Assembly: GCA_024516035.1 (NCBI GenBank)
Contig: CM044964.1
Location: forward strand, 4,566,240 to 4,630,239
DNA from: Bactericera cockerelli
Taxonomy: Eukaryota; Arthropoda; Insecta; Hemiptera; Triozidae
Length of the DNA: 64,000 nucleotides
Reading direction: 5' to 3'
In this document: positions 35,788-47,130 of the stretch, one piece after another
How positions within the stretch are numbered: the stretch's first letter is position 1
How the letters are laid out: the number at the start of each line of letters is the position of its first letter
Position numbers and translations under genes: made by a program
Notes under the pieces: model-generated
Told to the model about the DNA's origin: nothing
The model's input: the letters and a program-made list of their open reading frames with translations, nothing else
The model's database searches: none

Positions 35788-36445
35788 TGTGGATGTTTGT
35801 GACAAAGAAAGGTTATTTAAAATACGTTCAAGTTGAACAATATCTGCGCTAGGTACGATCGATTCGCCTAAGGCAGCGTTTGGAAATAAATCTGGGATTG
35901 ATTCTTCAGAAGACTTTCGCGAAGAATCGGAAGAAGCCGTTTTGATTGCTTTGATTGCAAAAAGGTTTTAACTTTTTGCAAAGTACTATTAAAAAGTTTT
36001 ATTCAAATTGAACAGTATTGTTGATAACAACGTTAAAAAGAAAACTATGAAATAATATAAGAGGAAAAAAAAAATAATGATAATTAACTTTTGTACGCCT
36101 AGAATGTACCAGGGTAAAAAATTTTAAAAGAAAAATATTGATTTTAGTACACCTTATGGTACTAGGTACTAATATTATGTAGAATGTAGAATATAGATAT
36201 CACTAAATAGAAAATTGCTTATTTCTTGAGGTGAAGTATTTACTTATTTCTTACATGAAGATTATATGGAACATTGTGTGGATTACTGGATTCCGCAGGG
36301 TGATAGGTATCAGGTATCAGTAGGCACCGCTTAGGTCAGCAGGCACTGCAGGCAGTACTCGATGCGCTCGATGCGTCAGGAGACTGGGGACTGCTTATTG
36401 GGACTCTGCGTAATTGAAGTTATGATACTAACTATGTGGCAGGAA

Positions 36446-36571
36446 ACTGGGGGCTGCCGTAGATTGTGCAGAAAATTAGGGCGGGATACTGGGGGCTGCC
36501 GTAGATTGTGCAGAAAATTAGGGCGGGATACTGGGGGCTGCCGTAGATTGTGCAGAGAATTCGGGCAGACA
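36446..36571. repeat. 42-bp tandem repeats in the retroelement 5' leader
   Basis: Three copies, starting 36446, 36488 and 36530: ACTGGGGGCTGCCGTAGATT then GTGCAGAAAATTAGGGCGGG. A degraded copy lies near 36369. They lie between the primer site and gag. Confidence 0.93.
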
Positions 36572-36684
36572 ATATGTACTGCCTTTGGAGATGATTTTGT
36601 GTAGCCAGCGGCTAGTGGTGAGTGGTGGGAGAGAGGTTCCCAATGCAGAGGAAACACAAGTTTCGTGCAAGGGTCCTTTTTTTT

Positions 36685-36693
36685 ACTGCGCCA
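36685..36693 (-). promoter_or_regulatory. Primer binding site (tRNA-Ser type)
   Basis: TGGCGCAGT on the minus strand, its first T shared with the last base of the 5' LTR. Matches the tRNA-Ser primer site known in several Drosophila errantiviruses. Confidence 0.85.
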
Positions 36694-37130
36694 AATGCAG
36701 GTACGTAAAGTACGCTGCTAAAAATATATAAAATAATTTAATTGTTCAATGCTAAAATATATAGAATAATGCAATTGTTCTAATAACTTTATTAAACAAA
36801 AGTTCTAAGTTGGAACTTAGTCAAAAAGGTTTAGATGATAACTTATCCGATATTCGCTCGGATTTGTAGATTTGATTTGATAATAAACACTGGAAAGAAC
36901 TTCAGGTAAATAACAATCACAAATAGATTTAATAGAATTAAAAAAGGAAATAGTTTATTGATAATTTAAAATGACACTTATAAATTAAGTACAAATTAGA
37001 ATTACGAGGAAGTGCGCGATGCACTGTCCTACGTTCAAACTCAAGATAGACTGACTGAGCTTATGCTGAACTCAGTGATGGAATCTACTGAGTGTGAATC
37101 AGCAAGATCAGCAGGATCGGGCTGATTACT
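36693..37130 (-). repeat. 5' LTR
   Basis: 438 bp, one base different from the 3' LTR. Followed at 37131 by the TGTA target copy. Confidence 0.95.
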
Positions 37131-37144
37131 TGTATAAATGTATA

Positions 37145-38802
37145 TACAGGGTGTCCCACCAAACTTGGACACCTCAAATTACTCGGCCCCTGAAAGAGTT
37201 TTTGAAAAATAAAAAATCCTAGGGTACATGTCCTAACTATGCGGTTTCAGTCATGAAATTTTTTTTATACAGGGTGGTTCAAAAGTCAGAAATTGAGGTG
37301 TCAACTTTCGATTTTTAAATGGATCGACCTGAATTTTATTTGATAATTTTACTTCCAAATGGTTCTTGAGTACTTTTTTAAACAAAAATTTTACATACAG
37401 GGTGGTTTTTTTTCGACCAATTTTTTTTCTAAATCTCGAATAACTCAAGTTTGTTTAATTTTTTCGATAACAAGAATAGAGAGTGTTTGTATAATGAAAA
37501 CACGCACTTTCAATTGGCATCGAATTTTTTTTATACAGGGTGGTTCATAAGTGAAATAATGACTTGATTTTTTTTAAAACTGAGTTTTTTTAATTTTTTA
37601 TTTGGGATTAATAATTCTAACCTAATTTTACACATTATTTGTTAGTCATATCAAAAAACAAAACTTAAGTGTTGTACAGGGTGAGACATAATTTTTTTGT
37701 GACACCCTGTATATGGGCAGTCAATTAGACGTAAAATTAAATATAAAAACTAAATGTGCAAAAAAAACTTTGATTTTTAATGATATCAAAAAGTTATGGT
37801 GTTTTAACTAATATTGTCGCATGGACCACCCTGTAGATATTCTCTTAAACTATCATGTGGGTACTCGAGGTTGTATAAAATTCAACGAAGACTTCGAATC
37901 GTGGGGAAAAAAACAAGTAAAAAACACGAATTTTGAAGCCATTTTCAATTTGGTGTGCATACTGAATGATTTTAAAACTAGAAATAAAAAGTAGGTAGGT
38001 GTAGACACAAAATTGAAAATGGCTTTTTGAATTCATTTTTTTCTTTCAGATTTGGACTCCTCGTTGAATTTTAGACAATTTCGACTACCCATATGATGTT
38101 TTAAGAAAATATCTACAGGGTGGTCCATGTGACAATATTAGTTAAAACACCATAACTTTTTTATATAATTAAAAATCAAAGTTTTTCTTGCACATTTAGT
38201 TTTTATATTTAATTTTACGTCTCATTGACTGCCCATACACAGGGTGTCACAAAAAATTATGTCTCACCCTGTACAACACTTAAGTTTTGTTTTTCGATAT
38301 GACTAACAAAAAATGTGTAAAATTAGGTTAGAATTATTAATCCCAAATAAAAAATTAAAAAAACTCAGTTTTAAAAAAAATCAAATCATTATTTCACTTG
38401 TGAACCACCCTGTATAAATTTTTTTGATGACAATTGAAAGTGCGTGTTTTCATTACACAAACACTCTCTATTCTTGTTATCGAAAAAATTAAACAAACTT
38501 GAGTTATTCGAGATGTAGAAAAAAAATTGGTCGAAAAAAAACCACCCTGTATGTAAAATTTTTGTTTAAAAAAATACTCAGGAACCATTTAAAAGTAAAA
38601 TTATCAAATAAAATTCAGGTCGATCCATTTAAAAATCGAAAGTTGACACCTCAATTTCTGACTTTTGAACCACCCTGTATAAAAAAAATTTCATGACTGA
38701 ATCCGCATAGTTAGGACATGTACCCTAGGATTTTTTATTTTTCAAAAACTCTTTGAGGGACCGAGTAATTGGAGGTGTCCAAGTTTGGTGGGACACCCTG
38801 TA
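37145..38802. mobile_element. 1.66-kb palindrome with TACAGGGTG ends
   Basis: The left arm (37145 to about 37955) and right arm (about 38022-38802) are near-identical inverted copies around a loop of about 70 bases. Ends are TACAGGGTGTCCCACC and its inverse. Inside each arm the motif ACAGGGTGGT recurs about every 110-140 bases (37268, 37394, 37535, 37674, and inverted at 37704 and 37825). Matching short open frames appear in both arms. No transposase. Tc1/mariner-like fold-back element by its ends. Confidence 0.92.
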
Positions 38803-39538
38803 TGTATGTCCTCCTGTCTGTTTCTGTATGTATACCCGTAATTTTAAGTTAAACAAGGTAGGTAGGTAGGTGTTTTTTATGTGAAACAATGAGTAGACTT
38901 GTAATTTCAACTCTAACAACGGAAGTTTTTTTTATTCAACAATGAAAGTACGGTCCTAGTGAGAGTATTAATTGTTACATGAGAACTTTAATTACCTATG
39001 CCTGGACGGTACTTTCCATCTAATTGAGACGTAATCATTCTATGAAGGCATTCTTAAACCAAACAGACGAATGTACAGTTGTATGGTGGTTCTTATAGCT
39101 CTTCCTGGTTGTTTTTGACACGGCTTTTTGAAAGAAAATTAAGAGAATTTGAGAGAAAAAAGTACGAATCTTTGAGAGAATGAGAGAATAATATGACTTT
39201 TTGAAAAAAGTACTATTTATTGATAGTAATCAGAAAAAATACGACTTATTGATAGTATCCAGTCGGGACAGTTTCTAACTGTTTCGAATTTGAACCTGGA
39301 TTTCTAGGCTACGAGGACTGGGTGGAGAAATGTAAGCTGTAAATTAATTTGTCAAAAAATTCGATTATTTTTTTCTGAAAAGTATCCATAGTTAAAATTC
39401 TCTCAAAATATCGACAGGTGTCGGTTATGGGTGAAGATTGAGAAGAAGTAGGATTCTGATCCTGATCTCGTGTGTGTTAGAAATAATCAATTAATTTTCA
39501 AACATTCCAATCCAACTCCTTGTCTCCGGTCATACATT
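38803..39538. other. Intergenic, nothing recognised
   Basis: AT-rich, no gene or repeat family seen. A possible degenerate repeat of GAGAGAATGAGAG lies near 39150-39200. Confidence 0.45.
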
Positions 39539-39539
39539 C

Positions 39540-39599
<60 letters not shown>

Positions 39600-39608
39600 G
39601 AGGAGAGA

Positions 39609-39674
<66 letters not shown>

Positions 39675-39701
39675 AAGAGAGAGAAAGCGTGTGAGAGAAA
39701 C

Positions 39702-39744
<43 letters not shown>

Positions 39745-39808
39745 AGAGAAAGAGAAAGAAAGAGAGAGAAGAGAGAGAAGAGAGAGGAGAGAGAGAGAGA
39801 GGAGAGAG

Positions 39809-39845
<37 letters not shown>

Positions 39846-40025
39846 AGAGGAGAGAAAGAGAGAGAGAAGAGAGAGAGAAAGAGAGGGAGGGAGAGAAAGA
39901 AGAGAGAGAGAGAGAGAGGGAGAAGAGAGGGAGGAGAGAGAAGAAGAGAGAGAGAGAGAGAATAGAAAGAGAGAGAAAGAGAGAGAGAGAGAAGAAGAGA
40001 GAGGAGAGAGGAGAAAAGAGGATGA
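39540..40025. repeat. (GA)n microsatellite
   Basis: About 485 bases of GA with AAAG and GGA variants. Long Arg/Glu frames here are artefacts. Confidence 0.97.
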
Positions 40026-40049
40026 TCAGGATTCTCTTATAAAGAGCCT

Positions 40050-40680
40050 ATAAACAGTTCTCTTATATTCAGGTGCTCTTATATCCAGGTTATCTTATAT
40101 CCAAGGTTTGACTGTATAAATGAAACCTGAATATAAGAGAACTGGCTATAGGAGAAATGGATATAAAAGAACAAATTTCCGGTCCCTAGAGTTCTCTTAT
40201 ATCCAGTTCTATTATATCCAGTTCTGTTATATCCAGTTCTATTATATCCAGTTCTATTATATCCAGTTTTGTTATATCCTACTCTCTAATATCTAGTTCT
40301 ATTATATCCACTCCTCTTATATCCAGGTCCCCTAATATCCAGGTTCTCTTATATCCAGGTTCTCTTATATCCGGGTCCTCTTATATCCAGGTTCTTTTAT
40401 ATCCAGTCCTCTTATATCCAGGTTCTCTTACATTCAGATTCTCTAATATCCAGGTTCTCTTACATTCAGGTTCTCTAATACCCAGGTTCTCTTACATTCA
40501 GGTTCTCTAATATCCAGGTTCTCTTATATCCAGGTTCTCTTATATCCAGTTCTCTTGTATCCAGTCCTCTTATATCCAGTCCTCTAATATCCAAGTCCTC
40601 TTATATCCAGTCCTCTCATATCCAGATCTTCTAAAATCCAGGTTCTCTTATATCCAGTCCTATTATATCCAGACTTGACT
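40050..40680. repeat. 17-bp minisatellite made of pogo-like end sequence
   Basis: About 35 copies of CTCTTATATCCAGGTT and variants (CCAGTCCT, CCAGTTCTATTATAT). The array includes GGTTTGACTGTA at 40107 and GACTTGACTGTA at 40671, resembling the end of the MITE at 17668. A further piece lies at 42230-42255. Confidence 0.88.
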
Positions 40681-41034
40681 GTATCCCAAAACAACCAACC
40701 CACATCAAGCTCGCACCACACGTGCAGTCAGCACTCCTCCTCCCCAATCCCCATCTATCTCCCGAGAAGATCTGGCCTGGCCGAATGACTGGGTGACTTG
40801 AATACTCGAGATCCACTTGTCCAAATCCATTAACTTTTACGACAAGGTCCCAAGTAGCGTGGAGGCGGGGCCCTCATTTCTCCCGGAGAAATGAGAGCCC
40901 CCGGGGATGCGCCCATGAACCTGTGTTGGGGGGGGGGGGGGGGGGGGGCAGGGGGGACCTTCACCTAGAAACCCAGACTCGAGACTCTTCGGTGTCTTGG
41001 GGGGCTGAGTCGATTATTTTGTTTTCTCTATTCA
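40681..41034. other. Unique segment with a poly-G run
   Basis: More GC than its neighbours; a G run of about 22 at 40927-40948. No recognisable coding exon. Confidence 0.5.
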
Positions 41035-42080
41035 CGAATTCTACAGGTGTAGGTAATTTTTTATTCACGAATTCTACATGTGTAGGTATTTTTTTAATTC
41101 ACGAATTCTACATGTGTAGGTAATTTTTTAATTCACGAATTCTACTTGTGTGTAGGTAATTATTTATTCACGAATTCTACATGTGTAGGTAATTTTTACT
41201 TTCCTTATCCTATAATAAGGAAAGTATTGTATTCGTCGAAAATTTGACCTACCCAGCTTTTCACATTTCTGGACGAATCATAGCCTCAGGATACCAAAAA
41301 AGTGGTTTTCAGCCATTGGTCCGTGCGTCTGTCTGTGTGTGTGTGTGTCTGTGTGTGTGTCTGTGTGTGAACAGGATATCTCAAGAACGGTAAGAGCTAG
41401 AGACTTGAAATTTGGTATGGTAATTAATTTTATACACCAGACGAACCATGAAACTTTTGGTTGAAATCGGCCGCATTCTGTGGCCGCAGGGCCGCAAATA
41501 TTGGCCGCAAGCACCGCTTCTTTGAATTGGTTAAAGATACAAAAAAAGTTAGAGAACAACATTTTCTCACATTAAAAAAATAATAGGGGTTCACTCTGAT
41601 CATTTTTTTGATATCTTTAACTTTTTGGAAACCGGCCCCAATTTACCGGTATTGTAGGGGGACCCGATTGGACTAACTTTTTTATTATTCATCCTAGATG
41701 AGGGTTGTGACATATCAAATTAAATGACTTTGAAGTGCTGATCACGAATTTGGCATTGATTTTTAGTTATCTGTTACCGTTCAGTCACCAGTGGCGGAAT
41801 TCGACTCCTTTTTGGGAGATAAGGAAAGTCGTGTGATGTTTACACCAGATTTTTTATTCACGAATTCTACATGTGTAGATAGTATTTTTTATTCACGAAT
41901 TCTACACGTAAGTAATTCTTTATTCTCGAATTCTACACGTAGGTAATTCTTTATTCACGAATTCTACATGCATAGGTAATTTTTTATTCACGAATTCTAC
42001 ATGTAGGTAACTTTTTAGTCACAAATTCTACATGAAGGTAATTTTTTATTCACCAATTCTAGGTAATTCTTTATTGTGTG
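41035..42080. repeat. 36-bp tandem array split by a MITE
   Basis: Units of TTATTCACGAATTCTACATG then TGTAGGTAATTTT at 41035-41197 and again at 41853-42080, with the element of 41198-41852 inside. The two halves share the unit, so the array came first. Confidence 0.9.
41198..41852. mobile_element. MITE J, copy 1
   Basis: Starts ACTTTCCTTATC and has the inverse GATAAGGAAAGT at 41818-41829, then 20 bases also shared by copy 2. Contains a GT-rich run at 41330 and the words GATATCTCAAGAACGGTAAG and GAAATTTGGTATGG. About 97% like copy 2 by eye. Confidence 0.85.
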
Positions 42081-42465
42081 TGTGTGTATATATTTATAAT
42101 AATTTTTCCGTTTTTATTGTTTATATTGCTTCCATTTTTGTAATGATTATTTGTACTGTACATAATTATGGTTTATATCTAATACAGTATTAAATAGTAC
42201 TAAGTTACTAAGAGAAAAAATGTCCTGTCTTTAGAGTTCTCTAATATCCAGTGTCGACTATCCATTCTCTGTGGAACCCATTTCTTCTAGTAAGAAAAAA
42301 AAAAGTTATTATTAATATTTAAAAAACTAAAGCGTCATTTTTTTAACTGATGGACTGAAGAGTGCCGTCCATCGCCTCACCCGGAATTACTGTCTACAGA
42401 ACGGACCTTAGTGTTTCGCATGCTTCTCCTATCTGGAGCTTTCTTAGGAGGACTCAGCCACTTAG

Positions 42466-42655
42466 GTTCCCTATCTATCAGGAATTAATAATATGTACAT
42501 GTGTATACAGAGTGTCTAATAGTTCAATGCATCTCTTCAGGTTCCCTATCTATCAGGAATTAATATATGTACATGTGTATACAGAGTGTCTAATAGTTCA
42601 ATGCATCTCCTCAGGTTCCCTATCTATCAGGGATTAATATATGTACATGTGCATA
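42466..42655. repeat. 72-bp tandem repeat, about 2.6 copies
   Basis: Unit AGGTTCCCTATCTATCAGGA, ATTAATATATGTACATGTG, TATACAGAGTGTCTAATAGT, TCAATGCATCTC. Confidence 0.9.
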
Positions 42656-43394
42656 CTTTGGAATCACCCTATTTACAGTACATTTTTCATCATTATAATA
42701 TCATTGTATTTTATCATTATAATCCATTTAATCATGTAACTTGACCTATCGAATGGTTGAGTTTGATAACATAAAGTAAAATAAAAAAAATTAATATTTT
42801 CTTTTTTTGAAAAGTATTTCAAGACACGTTTAAGATTTTGAATGAAAACAGGGATTGAGATATCGTGCATTTCATTTTATTTCGGAAGGTCCAAATCCCC
42901 CCCGACCCTACATACGGCCTTGCATAAATACTTACCTTGTAATTTACCTGTTTAATATCCATTACAGACTTACTGGCGACTCATTATCTTCACCTTCACA
43001 TTCATTCACTACGGATTCGATAGCATTCTTTTAAAAAAAACATGTACGATAAGTCTTATACATTTTTGGTATTTTTAAAGATTTAAAAGAGAATGAATGT
43101 GTTTCTAAAATATTATAATCTTAAATACCGAAACGATTATTTATCTTACTTTCCTCAGGTACTGTAGAAAAAGAAAGTAATAGCCCTAAAGTGGACTGGA
43201 GTTGAGTGGAACCGAAAAGGGTTGGGTGGAAGAGATTGTCATAGGCAACAACCTCGAGTATAGTGCTCCCCATCTAAAACAATATGCAAAATCCTAACCA
43301 GACTTTGTAATCCACAAAGGTATTACAAAACCGTCTATCAATTCCGCCCTAAATGTGTTTCTTTTTTTTTTCTTTTTTTTTTTAATTTGGGTTA
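42656..43394. other. Intergenic with small repeat fragments
   Basis: LINE-like tail piece at 43213-43262 (GGGTTGGGTGGAAGAGATTG) and half a MITE K at about 43319-43354 (CGTCTATCAATTCCGCCCTA). Nothing else seen. Confidence 0.5.
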
Positions 43395-43480
43395 GACGTC
43401 GCTTTTAACTGCATGCAAGACTCACAAACCTGCTACTCACATTAAACTCACCCAGCCTGGGTTGGGCCGGAATGCCAAAT
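43395..43480 (+). mobile_element. Family G fragment
   Basis: GTTAGACGTCGCTTTTAACT, CACAAACCTGCTACTCACAT, CACCCAGCCTGGGTTGGGCC. Confidence 0.65.
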
Positions 43481-43819
43481 AAATCTCGCAGAAAAATATT
43501 TCACAACTCGGTGGCCGGCTCACAATCCCGACAGAGCCCCGATCTTGCTGACCGTTCTATAAATATACGCTCTCAAATTTCTCTCTATCGAGCTGGATCA
43601 GGTTTCTATTTTATGGATTTGCGTCACATGAATCAAATGAATCATACATACATGGTTTTTTTTTCATCTCGAGATCTCTGCGTCTAATTCAGTACGGTCC
43701 AGAAATTCCTCCACACCGACATGGAATATCTTTTGAACGTGAAAGTTATCTTCTGTCGGGTGCCACGCAAAGACGGGAGCTCCGGACGATATTTTTTAGA
43801 GATTTTTTAACTTCCGATA

Positions 43820-44098
43820 GTCACCGTGGCAGAGTAAGTTAGCGCGCTAGGCATTGCACGCACGGTGACCTGGGTTCGATTCTCAGCGGGGCAGTAATTT
43901 TTCTGTCCTGTACTTGAATGTTCAGGGTCCATTCATACCTCGTGAGGAAAAACCAGTAGTTACTTGTATGAGTAACGACCAGTGGCGGCATTACGAGAGT
44001 AAAAAGAAATTAATGTAATAGAATAATTCGAAATGTGAAAGAGGCTTTTAGTAATGCTGCGCCACCCACAAAATTGCGAAGAGGCCTTGTGCTCCACC
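43820..44098 (+). mobile_element. SINE family B copy
   Basis: Head CACCGTGGCAGAGTAAGTTA, GCGCGCTAGGCATTGCACGC, GGGTTCGATTCTCAGCGGGG. Body TTCAGGGTCCATTCATACCT and GAGTAACGACCAGTGGCGGC, ending TGCTGCGCCACCCACAAAAT. Confidence 0.88.
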
Positions 44099-44120
44099 AC
44101 AAATGAAATCATACAATTTT

Positions 44121-44157
44121 AACTTCCGATAAATTTCTAATATTAGAAATCGGAATT
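44121..44157. repeat. Dispersed short palindrome, best copy
   Basis: AACTTCCGATAAATTTCTAA then TATTAGAAATCGGAAT. It lies 25 bases before MITE J copy 2. Confidence 0.7.
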
Positions 44158-44181
44158 AATGTGTTTATTTTTCTTCTTTTT

Positions 44182-44848
44182 ACTTTCCTTATCCTATAAT
44201 AAGGAAAGTATTGTATTCGTCGAAAATTTGACCTACCCAGCTTTTCACATTTCTGGACGAATCATAGCCTCAGGATACCAAAAAAGTGGTTTTCAGCCAT
44301 TGGTCCGTGCGTCTGTCTGTGTGTGTGTGTGTGTGTGTGTCTGTGTGTGTGTGTGTCTGTGTGTGAACAGGATATCTCAAGAACGGTAAGAGCTAGAGAT
44401 TTGAAATTTGGTATGGTAATTAATTTTATACACCAGACGAACCATGAAACTTTTGGTTGAAATCGGCCGCATTCTGCGGCCGCAGGGCCGCAAATATTGG
44501 CCGCAAGCACCGCTTCTTTGAATTGGTTAAAGATACAAAAAAAGTTAGAGAACAACATTTTCTCAGATTAAAAAAATAATAGGGGTTCACTCTGATCATT
44601 TTTTTGATATCTTTAACTTTTTGGAAACCGGCCCCAATTTACCGGTATTGTAGGGGGACCCGATTGGACTAACTTTTTTATTATTCATCCTAGATGGGGG
44701 TTGTGACATATCAAATTAAATGATTTTAAAGTGCTGATCACGAATTTGGCATTGATTTTTAGTTATCTGTTACCGTTCAGTCACCAGTGGCGGAATTCGA
44801 CTCCTTTTTGGGAGATAAGGAAAGTCGTGTGATGTTTACACCAGATTT
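44182..44848. mobile_element. MITE J, copy 2
   Basis: Same ends as copy 1 (ACTTTCCTTATC at 44182, GATAAGGAAAGT at 44814-44825) and a longer GT run. The minus-strand frame 44262-44558 is shared with copy 1, but only because the copies are young. Confidence 0.85.
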
Positions 44849-44850
44849 TT

Positions 44851-45070
44851 TTAAATTTGGGTTTAACGTCGCATTCAACTGCATGGTCATATCACGACGG
44901 GCGTGTTACACTTCATTCGCAGGAAATTCACAAACCTGCTACCCACATTAAACCCACCCAGCCTGGGTTTGGCCGGAATCACGTAGTCTTCACCTCGCTG
45001 GACGTTGCTTTACTTTGGTGATCCAACGAGATCGGTGCATTCAACTGGTCTATCGATGGACGCTGGTTAA
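44851..45070 (+). mobile_element. Family G copy
   Basis: TTGGGTTTAACGTCGCATTC, CACAAACCTGCTACCCACAT, GGTTTGGCCGGAATCACGTA, CTTCACCTCGCTGGACGTTG, ATCCAACGAGATCGGTGCAT. No clear tRNA head. Confidence 0.75.
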
Positions 45071-45401
45071 AAAGTTTTCGGTCGTTCTTTTTGAACACCC
45101 TATACTGAAGAGATCCTCATTCCTCATAATGGACCGTTACAGTCCAATACCACAGTGTGTTACGGAACTTTGTGTCTGATACCAGACGTCCGCTCGGAAG
45201 ATTTATAGTCTTCAAGGTTTCATTATTGAATAGGCAGATAAATAATAATACAATATTTTGTAAAAGTAGTTACAAAAGATTTAAGCGTTTACCGTAAATC
45301 ATTATTGTATATGCACTAAACTTAAACACTGAACTGAACAGAATAATATATATAATCGGGTAAAAGTCGCGTTAAATTCTGCCAAAATAGACCTTAGCAC
45401 C
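45071..45401. other. Intergenic, nothing recognised
   Basis: No gene or repeat border seen. Confidence 0.45.
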
Positions 45402-45545
45402 GCCTCAGTAGCTTGATTGATAAGGCAGCAGACTTGTAACCTGGAGGTCGGTGGTTCGAGTCACGGTTTCAGTGTAGATTTAGTGAAACGAGTTTAAGAA
45501 GGTGTGATATCACGAAAGTGATTAACACAAATATCATTATTTTTA
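45402..45545 (+). mobile_element. SINE family D copy
   Basis: CCGCCTCAGTAGCTTGATTG, GACTTGTAACCTGGAGGTCG, TGGTTCGAGTCACGG, and tail GTGATTAACACAAATATCA. Confidence 0.88.
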
Positions 45546-45567
45546 TTAGACCTTAGCATAAATGAAG

Positions 45568-45890
45568 TGAGGGGTTGGGTGGAAGAGCAATAACCCCGCC
45601 CTTTAGGTAGGACATTAGCTTTATTCTGTTTTTTGTTCTTGTTTCTTTGTTCTATCTATTTATTTTTTCTTTATAATTTCATTTCTTAAACATGTTGGAT
45701 CAAGTTTTATTTACAATAAAGTAGGTACATAGAATATTTACATAGAAATTGAAAATAATAAAACAAAACTTGATCAAGGGTGGTGCCAACGGCATTAGTG
45801 CCAACGGCATTCTCTTCATTGTATTTTACAGTATATAAGTACGTATTTTACTTTGTCTTACCTAATAAAGGATAATAATTATATTTAAAA
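45568..45890 (+). mobile_element. LINE-like 3' tail, copy 2 (interrupted)
   Basis: GAGGGGTTGGGTGGAAGAGC, AATAACCCCGCCCTTTAGGT, TTGTTCTTGTTTCTTTGTTC. The end (TTTTACTTTGTCTTACCTAATAAAG-type) resumes after about 130 bases of unrelated sequence. Confidence 0.6.
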
Positions 45891-45924
45891 TATAAAAAAT
45901 GAAACATCATCCAGAATCCTACAT

Positions 45925-46172
45925 GTCCTGACAGCTGAGTGCTTAAGGCGTCTGACTGATAATCCAGTGATCGCGGGTTCAAAACCCAACCGGGACATGA
46001 AAAATTAGCTTCCCATTTGCTATTTCGACAGCATAAGAATACGTTTTGGGCTTACTTTTTCTTCAGGCTTTAATGACAGGATTCTAAAATTGCTTGAGCT
46101 CTTCCACCCAACCATAAAGGGACTCGTTAGTCCTAAATGGGTAGTTTAAATAAGGGGATATTATTATTCAAT
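45925..46172 (+). mobile_element. SINE family C copy
   Basis: Head TGTCCTGACAGCTGAGTGCT, AAGGCGTCTGACTGATAATC, CGCGGGTTCAAAACCCAACC. Body GTTTTGGGCTTACTTTTTCT, AAATAAGGGGATATTATTAT. Confidence 0.85.
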
Positions 46173-47130
46173 AATATAGCCCAACATCAGGGATGGTCTG
46201 GCTCATCTTAACTTAAATCCTGCTCTGAAATTCGGCCCTCAAAGAAATTTCACTTTCAAAAGTATATACCTACATACAACTTTAAGATAAAATACTAGAG
46301 CGTAGAATGAAAGCGCGTATGAATAAATTTAAAGCTTACTAATAAAGAGAAATTCTAATTTCTCGCAACCCACCCGGTATCCGTTTATTCATAATTATCA
46401 AGTAGAAAAAAAGAAGAAAAAAATGAAAGATAAAAAAGTAGTAAGATAAATCAATAAAAAAACACTTCTCAGATATGTAGAAACGCTCACTCGTTTTATT
46501 TTCTAACTGAATTTCTAGTTTGGTTCGACCTTCCCGACTGAACCAACCTTGACCTGAATTCTTCAGGTAGCTATTGACTCACAGCCGGGAGGTAGCGGGT
46601 TTGAGAGATATTTAGAGATGGCTTCTTTTTTCCCCCATGGACATATTTTTTTATTTAAAGATGTTTTTTTATATATTAAAGTTAAACGTTAAAAATCTAA
46701 ACGTTTCTAGCATTAGATTTATTTAATGGATCCATTTATTTTATGCTTCAGGGATAGCGTGTTAGGGTCCCTAATTCCCTACTGACAGTATGCAGAGGCA
46801 GTATACAACTATACATAGATTAATAATAATAAATATAATAATAATAGAAAATCTTATAAGGGCAAAGCTTTATAAGTAAGCTATTAAGCCCAGAACTTTA
46901 TACACTTATACAGATTATACACCAGAAGATTATACACTTATACAGGTATTCCTCATGACAATTCCTAGAAAATGAAGCTGTGTACCTTCTAGGAAACAGA
47001 AATATCCGTGTTCAAAAATAGGTAGTTGTATTCTCACCGTCTATATTATTTGCCAACTAACACCTGTTAACTGTAGGACAAGTTCATATGTGCGAAAAAG
47101 TGGGTTTCAAATTGGGATCCTTTAAGAAGA
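46173..47130. other. Intergenic, nothing recognised
   Basis: AT-rich; a short TATACACTTATACAG repetition lies near 46895-46945. Confidence 0.45.

Larger units (their letters stand above)
26251..37130 (-). mobile_element. Ty3/Gypsy errantivirus-type endogenous retroelement
   Basis: 10,880 bp including a 2,611-bp nested element. Sense order on the minus strand: 5' LTR (36693-37130), primer site, leader with tandem repeats, gag, pol, env, polypurine tract, 3' LTR (26251-26688). The target duplication is TGTA (26247-26250 and 37131-37134). LTRs beginning AGTAATC, a tRNA-Ser-type primer site overlapping the LTR by one base, a 4-bp target and an F-like env are all errantivirus traits. The LTRs differ at one site (26652 A versus 37094 G), so the insertion is young. 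The element can no longer make a complete integrase because pol is broken by the nested element. gag and env frames look open. Confidence 0.95.

Noticed and set aside
39520..40053. 177-codon Arg/Glu frame
   Set aside because: Pure (GA)n microsatellite; the opposite case is 18688-19071.
40050..40680. Regular short repeats that could suggest a CRISPR array
   Set aside because: Head-to-tail 17-bp units with no unique spacers, in an intron-bearing insect genome.
41278..41562. Conserved 94-98 codon frame in both MITE J copies
   Set aside because: The copies are about 97% identical, so a shared frame is expected; part of it is GT repeat.
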